Positions 10,414 to 18,258 of a DNA stretch of 64,000 nt are shown here, one piece after another (the stretch's first letter is position 1; each line of letters begins with the position of its first letter). The stretch is from Pseudomonas shahriarae (GTDB taxonomy: Bacteria > Pseudomonadota > Gammaproteobacteria > Pseudomonadales > Pseudomonadaceae), in contig NZ_CP077085.1 of NCBI RefSeq assembly GCF_014268455.2, positions 3,575,001 through 3,639,000 of the forward strand. Reading direction: 5' to 3'. Under the pieces are notes generated by a model, which saw only the letters and a list, made by a program, of their open reading frames with translations, was not told the origin of the DNA and searched no databases. Made by a program: the position numbers and the translations under genes.

Positions 10414-11055
10414 TCAGGCGCTGGCGTCCACCATGCCGTGGCGAACCGCCAGCAAGGTCAGTTCAACATCACTGCTGATTGATAGCTTCTCGAAAATTCG
10501 ATAACGGTAGGTGTTCACGGTTTTCGGCGACAGGCAAAGCTTGTCGGAAATCGACTGGACCTTCTGGCAGCCGACGATCATCAGGGCGATCTGAATCTCG
10601 CGCTCGGACAAGGCATCAAACGGCGAGTCGCTGACCGGCTGAAAGGACTTGATCGCCAATTGCTGGGCAATCTGCGGACTGATGTAGCGCTGGCCGGCAA
10701 ATACCAGGCGGATAGCCTGGACCATTTCCGCGAGCCCCGCGCCTTTTGTCAGATAACCTGCTGCGCCAGCCTGCAGAAGCCGGGTAGGAAAAGGGTCTTC
10801 TTCGCAGACCGTAACAACCACGACCTTGATGTCCGGATGACTGCGCAACAGTTTGCAGGTCGCACCAAGACCACCAATCCCCGGCATCTTGACGTCCATC
10901 AAGACCACATCGGGTTTCAATTCACGCGCTTTGATCAGGGATTCCTCCCCCGACTCGGCCTGACCGACTACTTGCAGGCCATCGATGTCAGCCAGCATTC
11001 GTGTAATGCCTGTACGAACGAGATCATGGTCATCGACTACTAGCACCCTAATCAA
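10414..11055 (-). CDS. gacA: Global response regulator GacA
   Basis: GacA is the DNA-binding partner of the GacS sensor. Phosphorylated GacA turns on the RsmX/Y/Z small RNAs, which titrate RsmA/RsmE and so release exoproduct synthesis. It has a receiver domain (D8-D9, phosphate acceptor D54 in [10 protein letters not shown]106-type lysine in GYLTKGAG) and a LuxR-type helix-turn-helix ([20 protein letters not shown], then [17 protein letters not shown]). The start is TTG at 11055 behind GAGGTG; the upstream ATG at 11103 has no ribosome binding site and would add 16 atypical residues. Three residues differ from the usual sequence of the protein: Gly64, Cys67 and Val80, where Glu, Arg and Ala are usual. 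It overlaps nothing but nearly abuts uvrC. Confidence 0.96.
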   Translation of the reverse strand: MIRVLVVDDHDLVRTGITRMLADIDGLQVVGQAESGEESLIKARELKPDVVLMDVKMPGIGGLGATCKLLRSHPDIKVVVVTVCEEDPFPTRLLQAGAAGYLTKGAGLAEMVQAIRLVFAGQRYISPQIAQQLAIKSFQPVSDSPFDALSEREIQIALMIVGCQKVQSISDKLCLSPKTVNTYRYRIFEKLSISSDVELTLLAVRHGMVDASA

Positions 11056-11164
11056 GCAGACACCTCGCGAAATGGTCTTATAGGTTGCTGAGCACCTTAG
11101 CAAAAAACCAAGGCACAGACCTAGCTGAACGCGTCATATATATAGAGTTTCAATACACTACGAA

Positions 11165-11184
11165 CGCCTGCCGAGCGGCAGGCG
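11165..11184 (-). terminator. Hairpin after the XRE regulator gene
   Basis: CGCCTGCC pairs with GGCAGGCG (8 bp, 4-base loop) 22 bases beyond the stop of the regulator gene and 110 bases before gacA. There is no T-run, so termination would be weak or Rho-aided; it may only shield gacA from readthrough. Confidence 0.4.
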
Positions 11185-11206
11185 GGGGTGTTTCCTGGGC
11201 AAAAGG

Positions 11207-11572
11207 TCAGGATTCCTTGAGGATCGACCGGGGTTTTCCACTCGCCGCTGAGGAATGCTCTGCCAAGGTGCTGGTCAGTCTGCGGATTGCATCCTGGTCC
11301 TCTTTAAACATCGCACGGTAGTTACCCAAGACCTTTTCTTCGATCTGGCTCAGGTTGTCCAAGTGGATGGGCGTCGGGCTACCTGTCAAAACAAACAGAA
11401 TATCGACACCCTTCTCTGCCACGCGGGATAGGTAATCGGCCTTCGGCGCGCGCCCACCGCTTTCGTATTTTCCCTGTGCGTTTGCCTCCACACCTCCTAT
11501 TTCACCAAAAACCTTTTGCGACAAGCCCAGTCGCTCTCTTTCTTGCCTTAAGCGCGAACCTATTCCACTCAT
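11207..11572 (-). CDS. XRE/CI-like transcriptional regulator
   Basis: ATG 11572 gives MSGIGSRLRQERERLGLSQK, the start of an N-terminal XRE helix-turn-helix. It continues with FGEIGGVEANAQGKYESGGR and the CI-type linker YLSRVAEKGVDILFVLTGSP. The C-terminal tail (VLGNYRAMFKEDQDAIRRLT) is short, with no peptidase S24 domain, so RecA-driven self-cleavage is not expected. At 121 residues it resembles short prophage repressors. It is transcribed away from a small Cro-like gene, with 81 bases between the two starts and a dyad in the gap. The upstream extension to 11620 lacks family character. No prophage genes lie nearby; its targets are unknown. Confidence 0.75.
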   Translation of the reverse strand: MSGIGSRLRQERERLGLSQKVFGEIGGVEANAQGKYESGGRAPKADYLSRVAEKGVDILFVLTGSPTPIHLDNLSQIEEKVLGNYRAMFKEDQDAIRRLTSTLAEHSSAASGKPRSILKES

Positions 11573-11604
11573 TTGGATGTAATATCCTTTATGGCACACC
11601 CCAA

Positions 11605-11623
11605 GAGGTGACGATGTCATCTC
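11605..11623. promoter_or_regulatory. Candidate operator between the divergent regulators
   Basis: GAGGTGAC-GAT-GTCATCTC is an imperfect dyad (7 of 8 pairs) centred between the two divergent starts, the usual place for a CI/Cro-type operator. Binding is inferred. Confidence 0.4.
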
Positions 11624-11653
11624 GTTTTACACAAACTTGAACGGTTTTGAACT

Positions 11654-11893
11654 ATGCCCGGAATCCGTACTGCTGCACAAGCCAAAGCCTGGCTGGAACA
11701 TCAAGGCAAGTCGGTTCAGGCATTCGCCAGGGAACATGGCGTGGACCCGGCGACCACCTATCAAGTGCTCGCTGGGCGCAAAAAGGGGCGGCGTGGAGAA
11801 GCCCATAAGGTGGCGGTCCTTCTGGGCATGAAAGAGGGGATCATCCTTAACGAGGCGCAAAGCCTGTGCAATGATCAGGAGATCGGCTCCTAA
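11654..11893 (+). CDS. Small Cro-like DNA-binding protein
   Basis: This 79-residue protein begins MPGIRTAAQAKAWLEHQGKS, followed by VQAFAREHGVDPATTYQVLA, in which a helix-turn-helix is easily read, and then a basic GRKKGRRGEAHKVAVLLGMK. Proteins of this shape occur beside CI-like repressors in prophages and satellite elements of pseudomonads, and they are usually annotated only as DNA-binding proteins. It is divergent to the XRE regulator. No classical ribosome binding site is evident before ATG 11654. The function is inferred from architecture and place only. Confidence 0.65.
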   Translation: MPGIRTAAQAKAWLEHQGKSVQAFAREHGVDPATTYQVLAGRKKGRRGEAHKVAVLLGMKEGIILNEAQSLCNDQEIGS

Positions 11894-11929
11894 AGAGCAG
11901 TATGCACCGATTCAAGTTGAGCGCGAGGT

Positions 11930-12379
11930 TTACCGGGACGACTGCGCTGACAGACAAACAGACTCCATCCGCCAGAAACAGCCCTCCTCACCGACAATAC
12001 TCAGGCCCCGACGCTGATACAGCCTTTTTGCCGGATTGGTCTTGAACACCGTCAATCGCAAATAACCCCGGCTTTCGGCCCGAGCCTTGGCGAACATCTG
12101 CTCCAGCACCCAACTGCCAGCGCCCTGGCGGCGAAAATCCTCGAGTATGTGCAGCTCGCGAATATACAGCGCGTTGTCATCGCGGCTCAGACTGACGAAC
12201 CCCACCAGCCTGTCCTCTTGGCAAATCAACCAGTTTTCCCGCCCGGCCCAGGCGGTGTCGAAGCCTTTGTCGGACCATGTCAGATCGTACTGCCGATAGT
12301 AATGGCCCATCGCCTGATGCGTCAGGCTGCGTGCAAAGGCCAAGTGCTGATCCGATGCGGCCTTGAGGGTGAATGCCAT
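11930..12379 (-). CDS. GNAT family N-acetyltransferase
   Basis: This protein has the GCN5-related acetyltransferase fold: beta strands ending in LVGFVSLSRDDNALYIRELH, the acetyl-CoA-binding loop FRRQGAGSWVLEQMFAKARA (Q/RxxGxG/A type), then LRLTVFKTNPAKRLYQRRGL and a C-terminal EEGCFWRMES. The substrate is unknown. ATG 12379 is preferred because GGAG lies 9 bases upstream; the ATG at 12394 has no such site. This gives 149 residues, normal for the family. It follows the nitrilase-family gene on the same strand after 19 bases and is probably cotranscribed with it. Confidence 0.85.
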   Translation of the reverse strand: MAFTLKAASDQHLAFARSLTHQAMGHYYRQYDLTWSDKGFDTAWAGRENWLICQEDRLVGFVSLSRDDNALYIRELHILEDFRRQGAGSWVLEQMFAKARAESRGYLRLTVFKTNPAKRLYQRRGLSIVGEEGCFWRMESVCLSAQSSR

Positions 12380-12398
12380 CGCGGCGTACTCCATTGCG

Positions 12399-13148
12399 TT
12401 ACAGCATGACCTGCCAACCACTCCAGTTGCCGGCCTCCCTGCGGGCTATTACCAAGGCGTCGCCCACCCCCGGCGCAGCCGCAATCAACTCGCCATCAGG
12501 CCCCCAGATTGCGCTGCGCCCGGCACACGCCCAGCCACCGGACGGCCCGCCATGATTGGCCATCAGCACCACCATCGAGTGTTCGCTGGCGTACCCCTGA
12601 AGCAACGCACTATCTGCGGCGTAACCGCCCTCGCTGATCAATACACCCGCTGCATAGACTGTAGCCCCAAGCGCCGCCGCATCACGCGGATGGCTGGCGT
12701 GGGAAAAGTCAGCGCAAACCGCCAGGGCAATCCGGTCCTCGCCCCACACCAACGCCTTGCCACCCGAGCCCGGCACAAATGCCGCGTCTTCACCGGGGTG
12801 CAGATGCTGCTTGCTGTACACCGCCAATGAGCCATCCGCCGCCAACACCAGCGCACCAATCAGCACCCCGCTGCTCGACGCCAAGCGAATCGGCATACCC
12901 ACCACCACCGTCATCTGCAGCTCACGCGCCAGCTCTCGCAGGGGCGCAAGCACCGTATCGTCCGGCGCAATCGCCAGCTCCCGCGCCAGCGCGGGCTCGT
13001 AACCGGTCAGGGACAACTCCGCAAACACCAGCAGTTGTACGCCGTGCTCGGCGGCCGCAACCATCAACGCCAGGTGACGCTGGATATTGGCCGCCAGGTC
13101 GCCAGCAATGGAACAGGTCTGGGCACTGGCAATAATCAAAGCGGTCAT
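12399..13148 (-). CDS. Carbon-nitrogen hydrolase (nitrilase superfamily)
   Basis: ATG 13148 gives MTALIIASAQTCSIAGDLAA, the standard N-terminus of the superfamily. The catalytic triad is visible as Glu44 (FAELSLTGYEP), Lys113 (YSKQHLHPGED) and Cys145 (AVCADFSHASHPRDAAALGA). The 249-residue length fits omega-amidase or carbamoylase-like branches. Such enzymes hydrolyse amides or carbamoyl groups; the exact substrate cannot be named. The extension to 13256 lacks family features and is left out. It is divergent to the DAHP synthase leader region and upstream of the GNAT gene. Confidence 0.87.
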   Translation of the reverse strand: MTALIIASAQTCSIAGDLAANIQRHLALMVAAAEHGVQLLVFAELSLTGYEPALARELAIAPDDTVLAPLRELARELQMTVVVGMPIRLASSSGVLIGALVLAADGSLAVYSKQHLHPGEDAAFVPGSGGKALVWGEDRIALAVCADFSHASHPRDAAALGATVYAAGVLISEGGYAADSALLQGYASEHSMVVLMANHGGPSGGWACAGRSAIWGPDGELIAAAPGVGDALVIARREAGNWSGWQVML

Positions 13149-13295
13149 GCTCGCATCCTGGCAATCATTGGGACTATCCATCCAGCATATCGGGACTTGC
13201 GCCATAGCGCTAAGTCGCTCATCGCGATAGAAATTACTGATTGAATCCAGCGGCATCCCTCAGTTAAGCTCCACCCCATCATTTGGAGAAACACC

Positions 13296-13430
13296 ATGTT
13301 GCCACTCACTCTCACCCAGGCCTGCCCTACTGCCGACGCCCAGCGTTCGGTCGTGGCTACCCGCGTGAACGGTTTGAGCGCACTGGTCAGCTTTTATTTT
13401 GGGTATTGGTTTAGCCACTGGCGCGCCTGA
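13296..13430 (+). CDS. Aromatic-rich leader peptide 1 (44 residues)
   Basis: ATG 13296 follows GGAG (13285-13288) at the ideal distance and opens a 44-residue frame. Its C-terminal part reads SFYFGYWFSHWRA: Phe, Tyr and Trp make up 8 of the 10 residues from F33 to W42. The stop is TGA at 13428-13430. Fifty bases later comes a strong intrinsic terminator. This is the layout of a ribosome-mediated attenuator sensing charged aromatic tRNAs, and the downstream gene is the first enzyme of aromatic amino acid synthesis. It has no likely function as a protein. The presence of all three aromatic residues suggests general aromatic sensing rather than Trp only; this is inference. Confidence 0.75.
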   Translation: MLPLTLTQACPTADAQRSVVATRVNGLSALVSFYFGYWFSHWRA

Positions 13431-13480
13431 TACCTGAAATCGGCGCCCACTACTCAAGGGGTCGCCTGCCAGAGAAATCT

Positions 13481-13517
13481 AACCCCCGGTCGGCTCCCCG
13501 ACCGGGGGTTTTGTTTT
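13481..13517 (+). terminator. Attenuator terminator after leader 1
   Basis: Bases 13481-13493 (AACCCCCGGTCGG) pair perfectly with 13498-13510 around a 4-base loop and are followed by TTGTTTTT. GGGGT at 13458-13462 could instead pair with the left arm (ACCCC), and GGCGCCC at 13442-13448 could pair with the GGGGTCGCC region. Competing structures of the attenuator kind are therefore possible. Confidence 0.85.
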
Positions 13518-13568
13518 TCCAGCCCTGAACAATTTTTGCTACACACCGAACTTAAAGGAAATCACACC

Positions 13569-13721
13569 ATGAACTTCACCACTTATTACCGTTACGACAC
13601 CTGCACCGCCTGGCGATTTAGCAAGCTCCGTTCGGGACAGCCTGCCGCCTCCGATCGGTCACCTATTGGTGGCAAGCCAACACACGCAGCCAATACGGCC
13701 AATTGTCGAACACCCCAGTAG
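13569..13721 (+). CDS. Aromatic-rich leader peptide 2 (50 residues)
   Basis: ATG 13569 follows AAAGGA with good spacing, 52 bases after the attenuator T-run. The peptide starts MNFTTYYRYDTCTAWRFSK, with six aromatic residues in the first 17, and ends at TAG 13719-13721. Its stop codon sits at the foot of a stem (13721-13755) that directly precedes the ribosome binding site of the DAHP synthase gene. A second regulatory step, this time possibly on translation of the downstream gene, is suggested. The peptide has no recognisable domain. Whether it is translated is unproven, but the ribosome binding site and residue bias favour it. Confidence 0.6.
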   Translation: MNFTTYYRYDTCTAWRFSKLRSGQPAASDRSPIGGKPTHAANTANCRTPQ

Positions 13722-13755
13722 GGCAGAGCGCGCGGGAACAGCCCGCCGCTTGCCC
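13721..13755 (+). promoter_or_regulatory. Stem next to the DAHP synthase ribosome binding site
   Basis: GGGCA, AGCG and GCGGG on the left pair with CCCGC, CGCT and TGCCC on the right (14 pairs with two single-base bulges, loop AACAG). The stem ends at the base before AGGAAG (13756-13761). CTGCC near 13643 could pair instead with GGCAG at 13722-13726. Confidence 0.45.
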
Positions 13756-13769
13756 AGGAAGCAGAAATC

Positions 13770-14840
13770 ATGAACTCCTCTATCGCCGCACTGCCCGTTA
13801 CCACCCTGTCCAGCGCCAATGAAGCGCTGACCCAGCGTTTGCCCAGCGCCCTTGAGCTCAAGCACCAATTGCCCCTGAGCCCGTTCCTGACCGAGCAAGT
13901 CAACGCTCATCGCCAGGCCATCCGCGCGATTCTCAATGGTCAAGACTCCCGCCTGCTCGTCATCGTCGGCCCCTGCTCGATCCATGATCCCGAATCCGCC
14001 ATGGAATACGCGCGCAATCTGAAGAAGCTGGCCAATGACGTCAGTGACCAGATGCTGCTGGTGATCCGCGCCTACGTCGAAAAACCGCGCACCACCATCG
14101 GCTGGAAAGGCCTGGCCTACGACCCGCACCTGGATGGCAGCGATGACATGGCCGCCGGCCTCACGCTGTCGCGGGAACTGATGCGCGAAATGCTGCGCCT
14201 GGGCCTGCCGGTCGCCACCGAACTGTTGCAACCGATGGCCGCCGGCTACTTCGACGATGTGCTCAGTTGGGTGGCCATTGGCGCCCGCACCACCGAATCG
14301 CAGATCCACCGGGAAATGGCCAGCGGCCTGGGCATGCCCGTCGGCTTCAAGAACGGTACCGACGGCGGCGTAGCCATCGCCTGTGACGCCATGCGTTCGG
14401 CGGCCCACCCGCACCGCCACTTCGGCGTCGACAGCCAGGGCCATCCGGCGATCATCCAGACCCCGGGCAACGCCGACACCCACCTGGTGTTGCGCGGCGG
14501 CCACCGTGGCCCGAACTACGATCGCCAGAGCGTGGCCCAAGTCAAGACCGACCTGGCCAAAAGCAAAGTGGCCACGCGGATCATGGTCGATTGCAGCCAC
14601 GCCAACAGCGGCAAGGACCCGATGCGCCAACCGGCGGTATTCAATGACGTGCTGGAGCAACGCTTGCAGGGCGACACCTCGCTGATCGGCATGATGCTGG
14701 AGAGTCATTTGTTCGAAGGCTGCCAGCCCCTCAGCCCGTCGATGCGCTACGGCGTCTCGGTGACCGACGGCTGCCTGGGTTGGGACGGGACTGAGCAGTT
14801 GCTGCGTGAAGCAGCCGCACGTCTGCGCGATCAAGCCTGA
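13770..14840 (+). CDS. 3-deoxy-7-phosphoheptulonate (DAHP) synthase, class I
   Basis: This enzyme condenses phosphoenolpyruvate and erythrose-4-phosphate to DAHP, the entry to the shikimate pathway. At 356 residues it matches the AroF/AroG/AroH type. Visible motifs are VIVGPCSIHD (residues 64-73, with metal ligand Cys69), KPRTTIGWKGL, GARTTESQIHREMASGL, GFKNGTDGG, LRGGHRGPNYD and VDCSHANSGKDP. The feedback class (Phe, Tyr or Trp) cannot be read with certainty, so no aroF/G/H letter is given. It lies behind two aromatic leader peptides and an attenuator, which implies control by aromatic amino acid supply. AGGAAG at 13756-13761 is the ribosome binding site. Confidence 0.93.
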   Translation: MNSSIAALPVTTLSSANEALTQRLPSALELKHQLPLSPFLTEQVNAHRQAIRAILNGQDSRLLVIVGPCSIHDPESAMEYARNLKKLANDVSDQMLLVIRAYVEKPRTTIGWKGLAYDPHLDGSDDMAAGLTLSRELMREMLRLGLPVATELLQPMAAGYFDDVLSWVAIGARTTESQIHREMASGLGMPVGFKNGTDGGVAIACDAMRSAAHPHRHFGVDSQGHPAIIQTPGNADTHLVLRGGHRGPNYDRQSVAQVKTDLAKSKVATRIMVDCSHANSGKDPMRQPAVFNDVLEQRLQGDTSLIGMMLESHLFEGCQPLSPSMRYGVSVTDGCLGWDGTEQLLREAAARLRDQA

Positions 14841-14920
14841 CGTAAATCAGCGGAACTTTGCCGGGAAATAACCGCCTGAATCCGGTACGCTCACCTTTTT
14901 TATTCAAGGAGTTACCCACC

Positions 14921-15202
14921 ATGGCCAAAGCCACCGCCCGTCACATCCTGGTTGCCACCGAAGACAAGTGCAACGAACTGAAAGTCCAGATCGAAGGCGG
15001 CGCTGATTTCGCAGTAGTCGCCAAAGCCAACTCCAGCTGCCCATCGAGCCGCGACGGCGGCAACCTGGGTTCGTTCGGTCCTGGCCAGATGGTCAAGGAA
15101 TTCGACGCGGTCGTATTCAGCGCACCGGTCAATACCGTGCAAGGCCCAGTGAAAACCCAGTTCGGTTATCACCTGCTGGAAGTGACCAGCCGCCAGGACT
15201 GA
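14921..15202 (+). CDS. ppiC: Parvulin-type peptidyl-prolyl isomerase
   Basis: This 93-residue single-domain parvulin catalyses cis-trans isomerisation of prolyl bonds, probably in the cytoplasm because there is no signal peptide. The fold is clear: MAKATARHILVATEDKCNEL, FAVVAKANSSCPSSRDGGNL, GSFGPGQMVKEFDAVVF, and the closing VKTQFGYHLLEVTSRQD with the parvulin GYH motif. AAGGAG precedes ATG 14921; the frame upstream to 14858 has no family character. It is followed by a GC-rich hairpin. A second parvulin of the same type lies at 29577-29852. Confidence 0.95.
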   Translation: MAKATARHILVATEDKCNELKVQIEGGADFAVVAKANSSCPSSRDGGNLGSFGPGQMVKEFDAVVFSAPVNTVQGPVKTQFGYHLLEVTSRQD

Positions 15203-15221
15203 TCTACGTCTTCGCAGCACT

Positions 15222-15249
15222 CAACGGCCCGCCTTTTGGTGGGCCGTTG
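15222..15249 (+). terminator. Hairpin terminator after ppiC
   Basis: CAACGGCCCGCC pairs with GGTGGGCCGTTG (12 pairs, one G-U) around TTTT, followed by TGTTTG. It lies 19 bases after the ppiC stop. Confidence 0.7.
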
Positions 15250-15337
15250 TGTTTGCGGGGTCACCAGGTGACTGGCGACCCGCGCACGGTTAGGGTACAA
15301 GTCCCCTTCCTTCTTCACCCGGTGCTCAAGGCTGATA

Positions 15338-17197
15338 ATGCGACTGGATTTCCTCACGTTCGTTGGCTCTACCCTGGCCCTGCTGCTGGCGAGTACCGCC
15401 TCGTTCGCAGCCCCGCAACATGCATTGACCGTCTACGGCGAGCCAGCCAAGTACCCTGCCGGCTTCAGCCATTTTGACTATGTAAACCCCGACGCCCCCA
15501 AGGGCGGCAGCCTCAAGCGCTCGGCCCTCGAGGTCGGTCGCTTCGACCATGTGCTGCCGTATATCGACAAAGGCATCGGCGTCAGCCAGTTGGACGGCTG
15601 GGTGTATTCGCCCCTGGCCTACCGCTCACTGGATGAACCCTATACCGTCTACGGCCTGGTCGCGCAAAAGATGGAGCGCGCCGAGGACGGCCTGTACCTG
15701 CGATTTTTCCTCAACCCCAAGGCACGTTTTGCCGACGGCAAGCCGATCACCGCAGAAGATGTGCGCTACAGCTACAACCTGCTGATGACCCAGGGCAGCC
15801 TGCGCTTTCGCACACTGTTTGCCGACGTCAAGCACGTCGAGGTCGAAGGCCCGCTGCAAGTGCGCTTTGACTTCGCCAGCAATGAAAACCGCACCCTGCC
15901 CCTGGATCTCGCGACCCTGCCGGTGTTCCCCGAGCATTGGTGGAAGAGCCGCGACTTTGCCAATGGTGGCGGCTATGAAGCGCCTCTGGGCAGCGGCCCG
16001 TACAAGGTCAGCAAAATCAATGCCGGCAGTACCATCACCTTCCAGCGCGATCCCGACTGGTGGGGCAAGGACTTGCCCGTCAGCCGCGGCCTGTACAACT
16101 TCGACCGCCTGAGTCTGGAGTACTTCGGCGATACCGAAGTCGCGCGCCAGGTCCTGCGCGGCGGTGCCTACGACTTCAATCGCGAGTTCTCCGCCACCGG
16201 CTATTCCATCGGCTACAACGGCCCGGCCCTGGACGATGGCCGCCTGCAACGCGCGCACCTGGCCAAACACGCCCCGCAAACAGCCCAGGGCTATGTGTTC
16301 AATGTGCAAAAACCGATGTTCCAGGACCGCCGCGTGCGCCAGGCCCTGGCCATGCTCTGGGATTTCGAGTGGGCCAACCGGCAGATGATGCGCAACCTGT
16401 ATATCCGCCAGCAAAGCTACTTTTCCAACAGCCCACTGGCCGCCACTCAATTGCCCGACGCCCAGGAGCTGGCGATTCTCGAGCCCCTGCGCGGGCAGAT
16501 CCCCGACGAAGTCTTTACCCAGGTGTTCAAGGCGCCGACCACCGACGGCAGCGGCATGATCCGCGACAAGCAGCTACAAGCCCTGGCCCTGCTGGAAGAC
16601 GCCGGCTGGACGCCCAAGGGCGACAAACTGGTGAATGCCGCCGGCGAGCCCCTGGAGTTCACCTTCCTCAATGTGCAAAACGGCCTGGAACGCCTGCTGC
16701 TGCCCTATAAACGCAACCTGGCGCAGATCGGCATCACCCTCAACATCCGGCGCATCGACTCGTCCCAGTACGTCAACCGCCTGATGACCCGGGACTACGA
16801 CATGATCGTCACCGGCTTCCCGGTCACCACCTCGCCGGGCATGGAGCTGTACAACTACTTCGGTTCGTCGTCGGCGTTCGACCCGGGCAGCAACAACTAC
16901 ATCGTCCTGCAAAACCCGGCGGTCGATACCCTGGTCACCGGCCTGGTACGCGCCACCACCCAGGCACAGATGCTCAGCTACGCCCATGCCCTGGACCGGG
17001 TGCTGCAATGGAATTACTACTGGATCCCCAATTACTACCCGCCCGGCACCTCGGCCGCGTGGTGGAACCGCTTCGGTCGCCCGGCCATCGAGGCCAGCAA
17101 CGACGAAGCACTGGAATCGTGGTGGGAAGTCAGCCCCACGCCACTGACCAATGAGCAGATGAAAGCCGAACTGAGCAAGCCGCGAGGTGCCCACTGA
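15338..17197 (+). CDS. yejA: Peptide ABC transporter substrate-binding protein, YejA/NppA-like
   Basis: This 619-residue periplasmic protein of the SBP_bac_5 family binds oligopeptides; E. coli YejABEF imports microcin C. A signal peptide [24 protein letters not shown] is followed by the YejA hallmarks [20 protein letters not shown] and [40 protein letters not shown], and SGPYKV. It is the first gene of a tight four-gene operon; its TGA overlaps the ATG of the permease gene. P. aeruginosa nppA1A2BCD is the related system for peptidyl-nucleoside antibiotics; here only one binding protein is present. Confidence 0.93.
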   Translation: MRLDFLTFVGSTLALLLASTASFAAPQHALTVYGEPAKYPAGFSHFDYVNPDAPKGGSLKRSALEVGRFDHVLPYIDKGIGVSQLDGWVYSPLAYRSLDEPYTVYGLVAQKMERAEDGLYLRFFLNPKARFADGKPITAEDVRYSYNLLMTQGSLRFRTLFADVKHVEVEGPLQVRFDFASNENRTLPLDLATLPVFPEHWWKSRDFANGGGYEAPLGSGPYKVSKINAGSTITFQRDPDWWGKDLPVSRGLYNFDRLSLEYFGDTEVARQVLRGGAYDFNREFSATGYSIGYNGPALDDGRLQRAHLAKHAPQTAQGYVFNVQKPMFQDRRVRQALAMLWDFEWANRQMMRNLYIRQQSYFSNSPLAATQLPDAQELAILEPLRGQIPDEVFTQVFKAPTTDGSGMIRDKQLQALALLEDAGWTPKGDKLVNAAGEPLEFTFLNVQNGLERLLLPYKRNLAQIGITLNIRRIDSSQYVNRLMTRDYDMIVTGFPVTTSPGMELYNYFGSSSAFDPGSNNYIVLQNPAVDTLVTGLVRATTQAQMLSYAHALDRVLQWNYYWIPNYYPPGTSAAWWNRFGRPAIEASNDEALESWWEVSPTPLTNEQMKAELSKPRGAH

Positions 17198-18258
17198 TGT
17201 TTGCCTATATCGTGCGGCGCCTGCTGCTGATCATCCCGACCCTGGTGATTATCCTGCTGGTGAACTTTGTGATCGTCCAGGCCGCGCCCGGCGGGCCGGT
17301 GGAGCAAGCCATCGCCCACTTGCAGGGGATTGGCGGCGGGGGCGTCGGCGGCTCGGCCGGCGACGGCGTCAGCAGTGGCTCCCGCGCCAGTCGCGGCCTT
17401 GACCCCAAGCTGATCAAAGACATCGAAAAACAATACGGCTTCGACAAGTCCGCCCCCGAACGCCTGTGGCTGATGCTCAAGAACTATGCCCAGCTGGATT
17501 TCGGCAACAGCTTCTTTCGCGGCGCCACGGTGATCGACCTGATCCTGGAAAAGTTGCCGGTGACCCTTTCCCTCGGCCTCTGGGCAACCCTGATCACCTA
17601 CCTGGTGTCGATCCCCCTGGGGATCCGCAAGGCGGTGCGCCACGGCAGCAGTTTCGATGTATGGAGCAGCACCGCCATCGTCATTGGCTACGCGATGCCG
17701 GCCTTCCTGTTTGCGATGTTTTTGATCGTGGTCTTTGCCGGCGGCAGCACCTTGAACTGGTTCCCGGTGCGCGGCCTGGTGTCGGAGAACTTCGAGCAAC
17801 TGAGCACCCTGGGCAAGATCGCCGATTACTTCTGGCACCTTGTGCTGCCGGTCAGCGCCCTGGTGATCGGTGGTTTCGCCACCTTGACCATCCTCACCAA
17901 AAACTCGTTCCTCAATGAAATCACGCGTCAGTACGTGGTCACGGCACGCGCCAAAGGCCTGAGCGAGCGGCGCGTGCTCTACTGCCATGTGTTTCGCAAC
18001 GCCATGCTGCTGGTGATCTCCGGGATCCCCCAGGCGTTTATCAGTGTGTTCTTCGCCGGCTCGCTGCTGATCGAGGTGATCTTCTCCCTCGACGGTCTGG
18101 GCCGCATGAGCTACGAAGCGGCGGTGTCGCGGGACTATCCGGTGGTGTTTGGTTCGCTGTTTATCTTCACCCTGTTTGGCCTGCTGATAAAACTGATCGG
18201 CGACCTCTGCTACACCCTGGTGGACCCGCGTATCGACTTCGCCGCGAGGAACGCCTGA
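17197..18258 (+). CDS. yejB: Peptide ABC transporter permease, YejB-like
   Basis: This 353-residue inner-membrane permease starts [20 protein letters not shown], the standard DppB/YejB N-terminus. Its long periplasmic loop ([20 protein letters not shown]) is typical of YejB. The binding-protein-dependent transport signature is in [20 protein letters not shown] (EAA loop), which contacts the ATPase. It ends with [16 protein letters not shown]. Start and stop both overlap the neighbouring genes by a few bases, which implies coupled translation. Confidence 0.95.
   Translation: MFAYIVRRLLLIIPTLVIILLVNFVIVQAAPGGPVEQAIAHLQGIGGGGVGGSAGDGVSSGSRASRGLDPKLIKDIEKQYGFDKSAPERLWLMLKNYAQLDFGNSFFRGATVIDLILEKLPVTLSLGLWATLITYLVSIPLGIRKAVRHGSSFDVWSSTAIVIGYAMPAFLFAMFLIVVFAGGSTLNWFPVRGLVSENFEQLSTLGKIADYFWHLVLPVSALVIGGFATLTILTKNSFLNEITRQYVVTARAKGLSERRVLYCHVFRNAMLLVISGIPQAFISVFFAGSLLIEVIFSLDGLGRMSYEAAVSRDYPVVFGSLFIFTLFGLLIKLIGDLCYTLVDPRIDFAARNA

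Noticed and set aside
9072..10478. A 468-codon plus-strand frame
   Set aside because: It is antisense to uvrC and to the end of gacA; its translation resembles no family.
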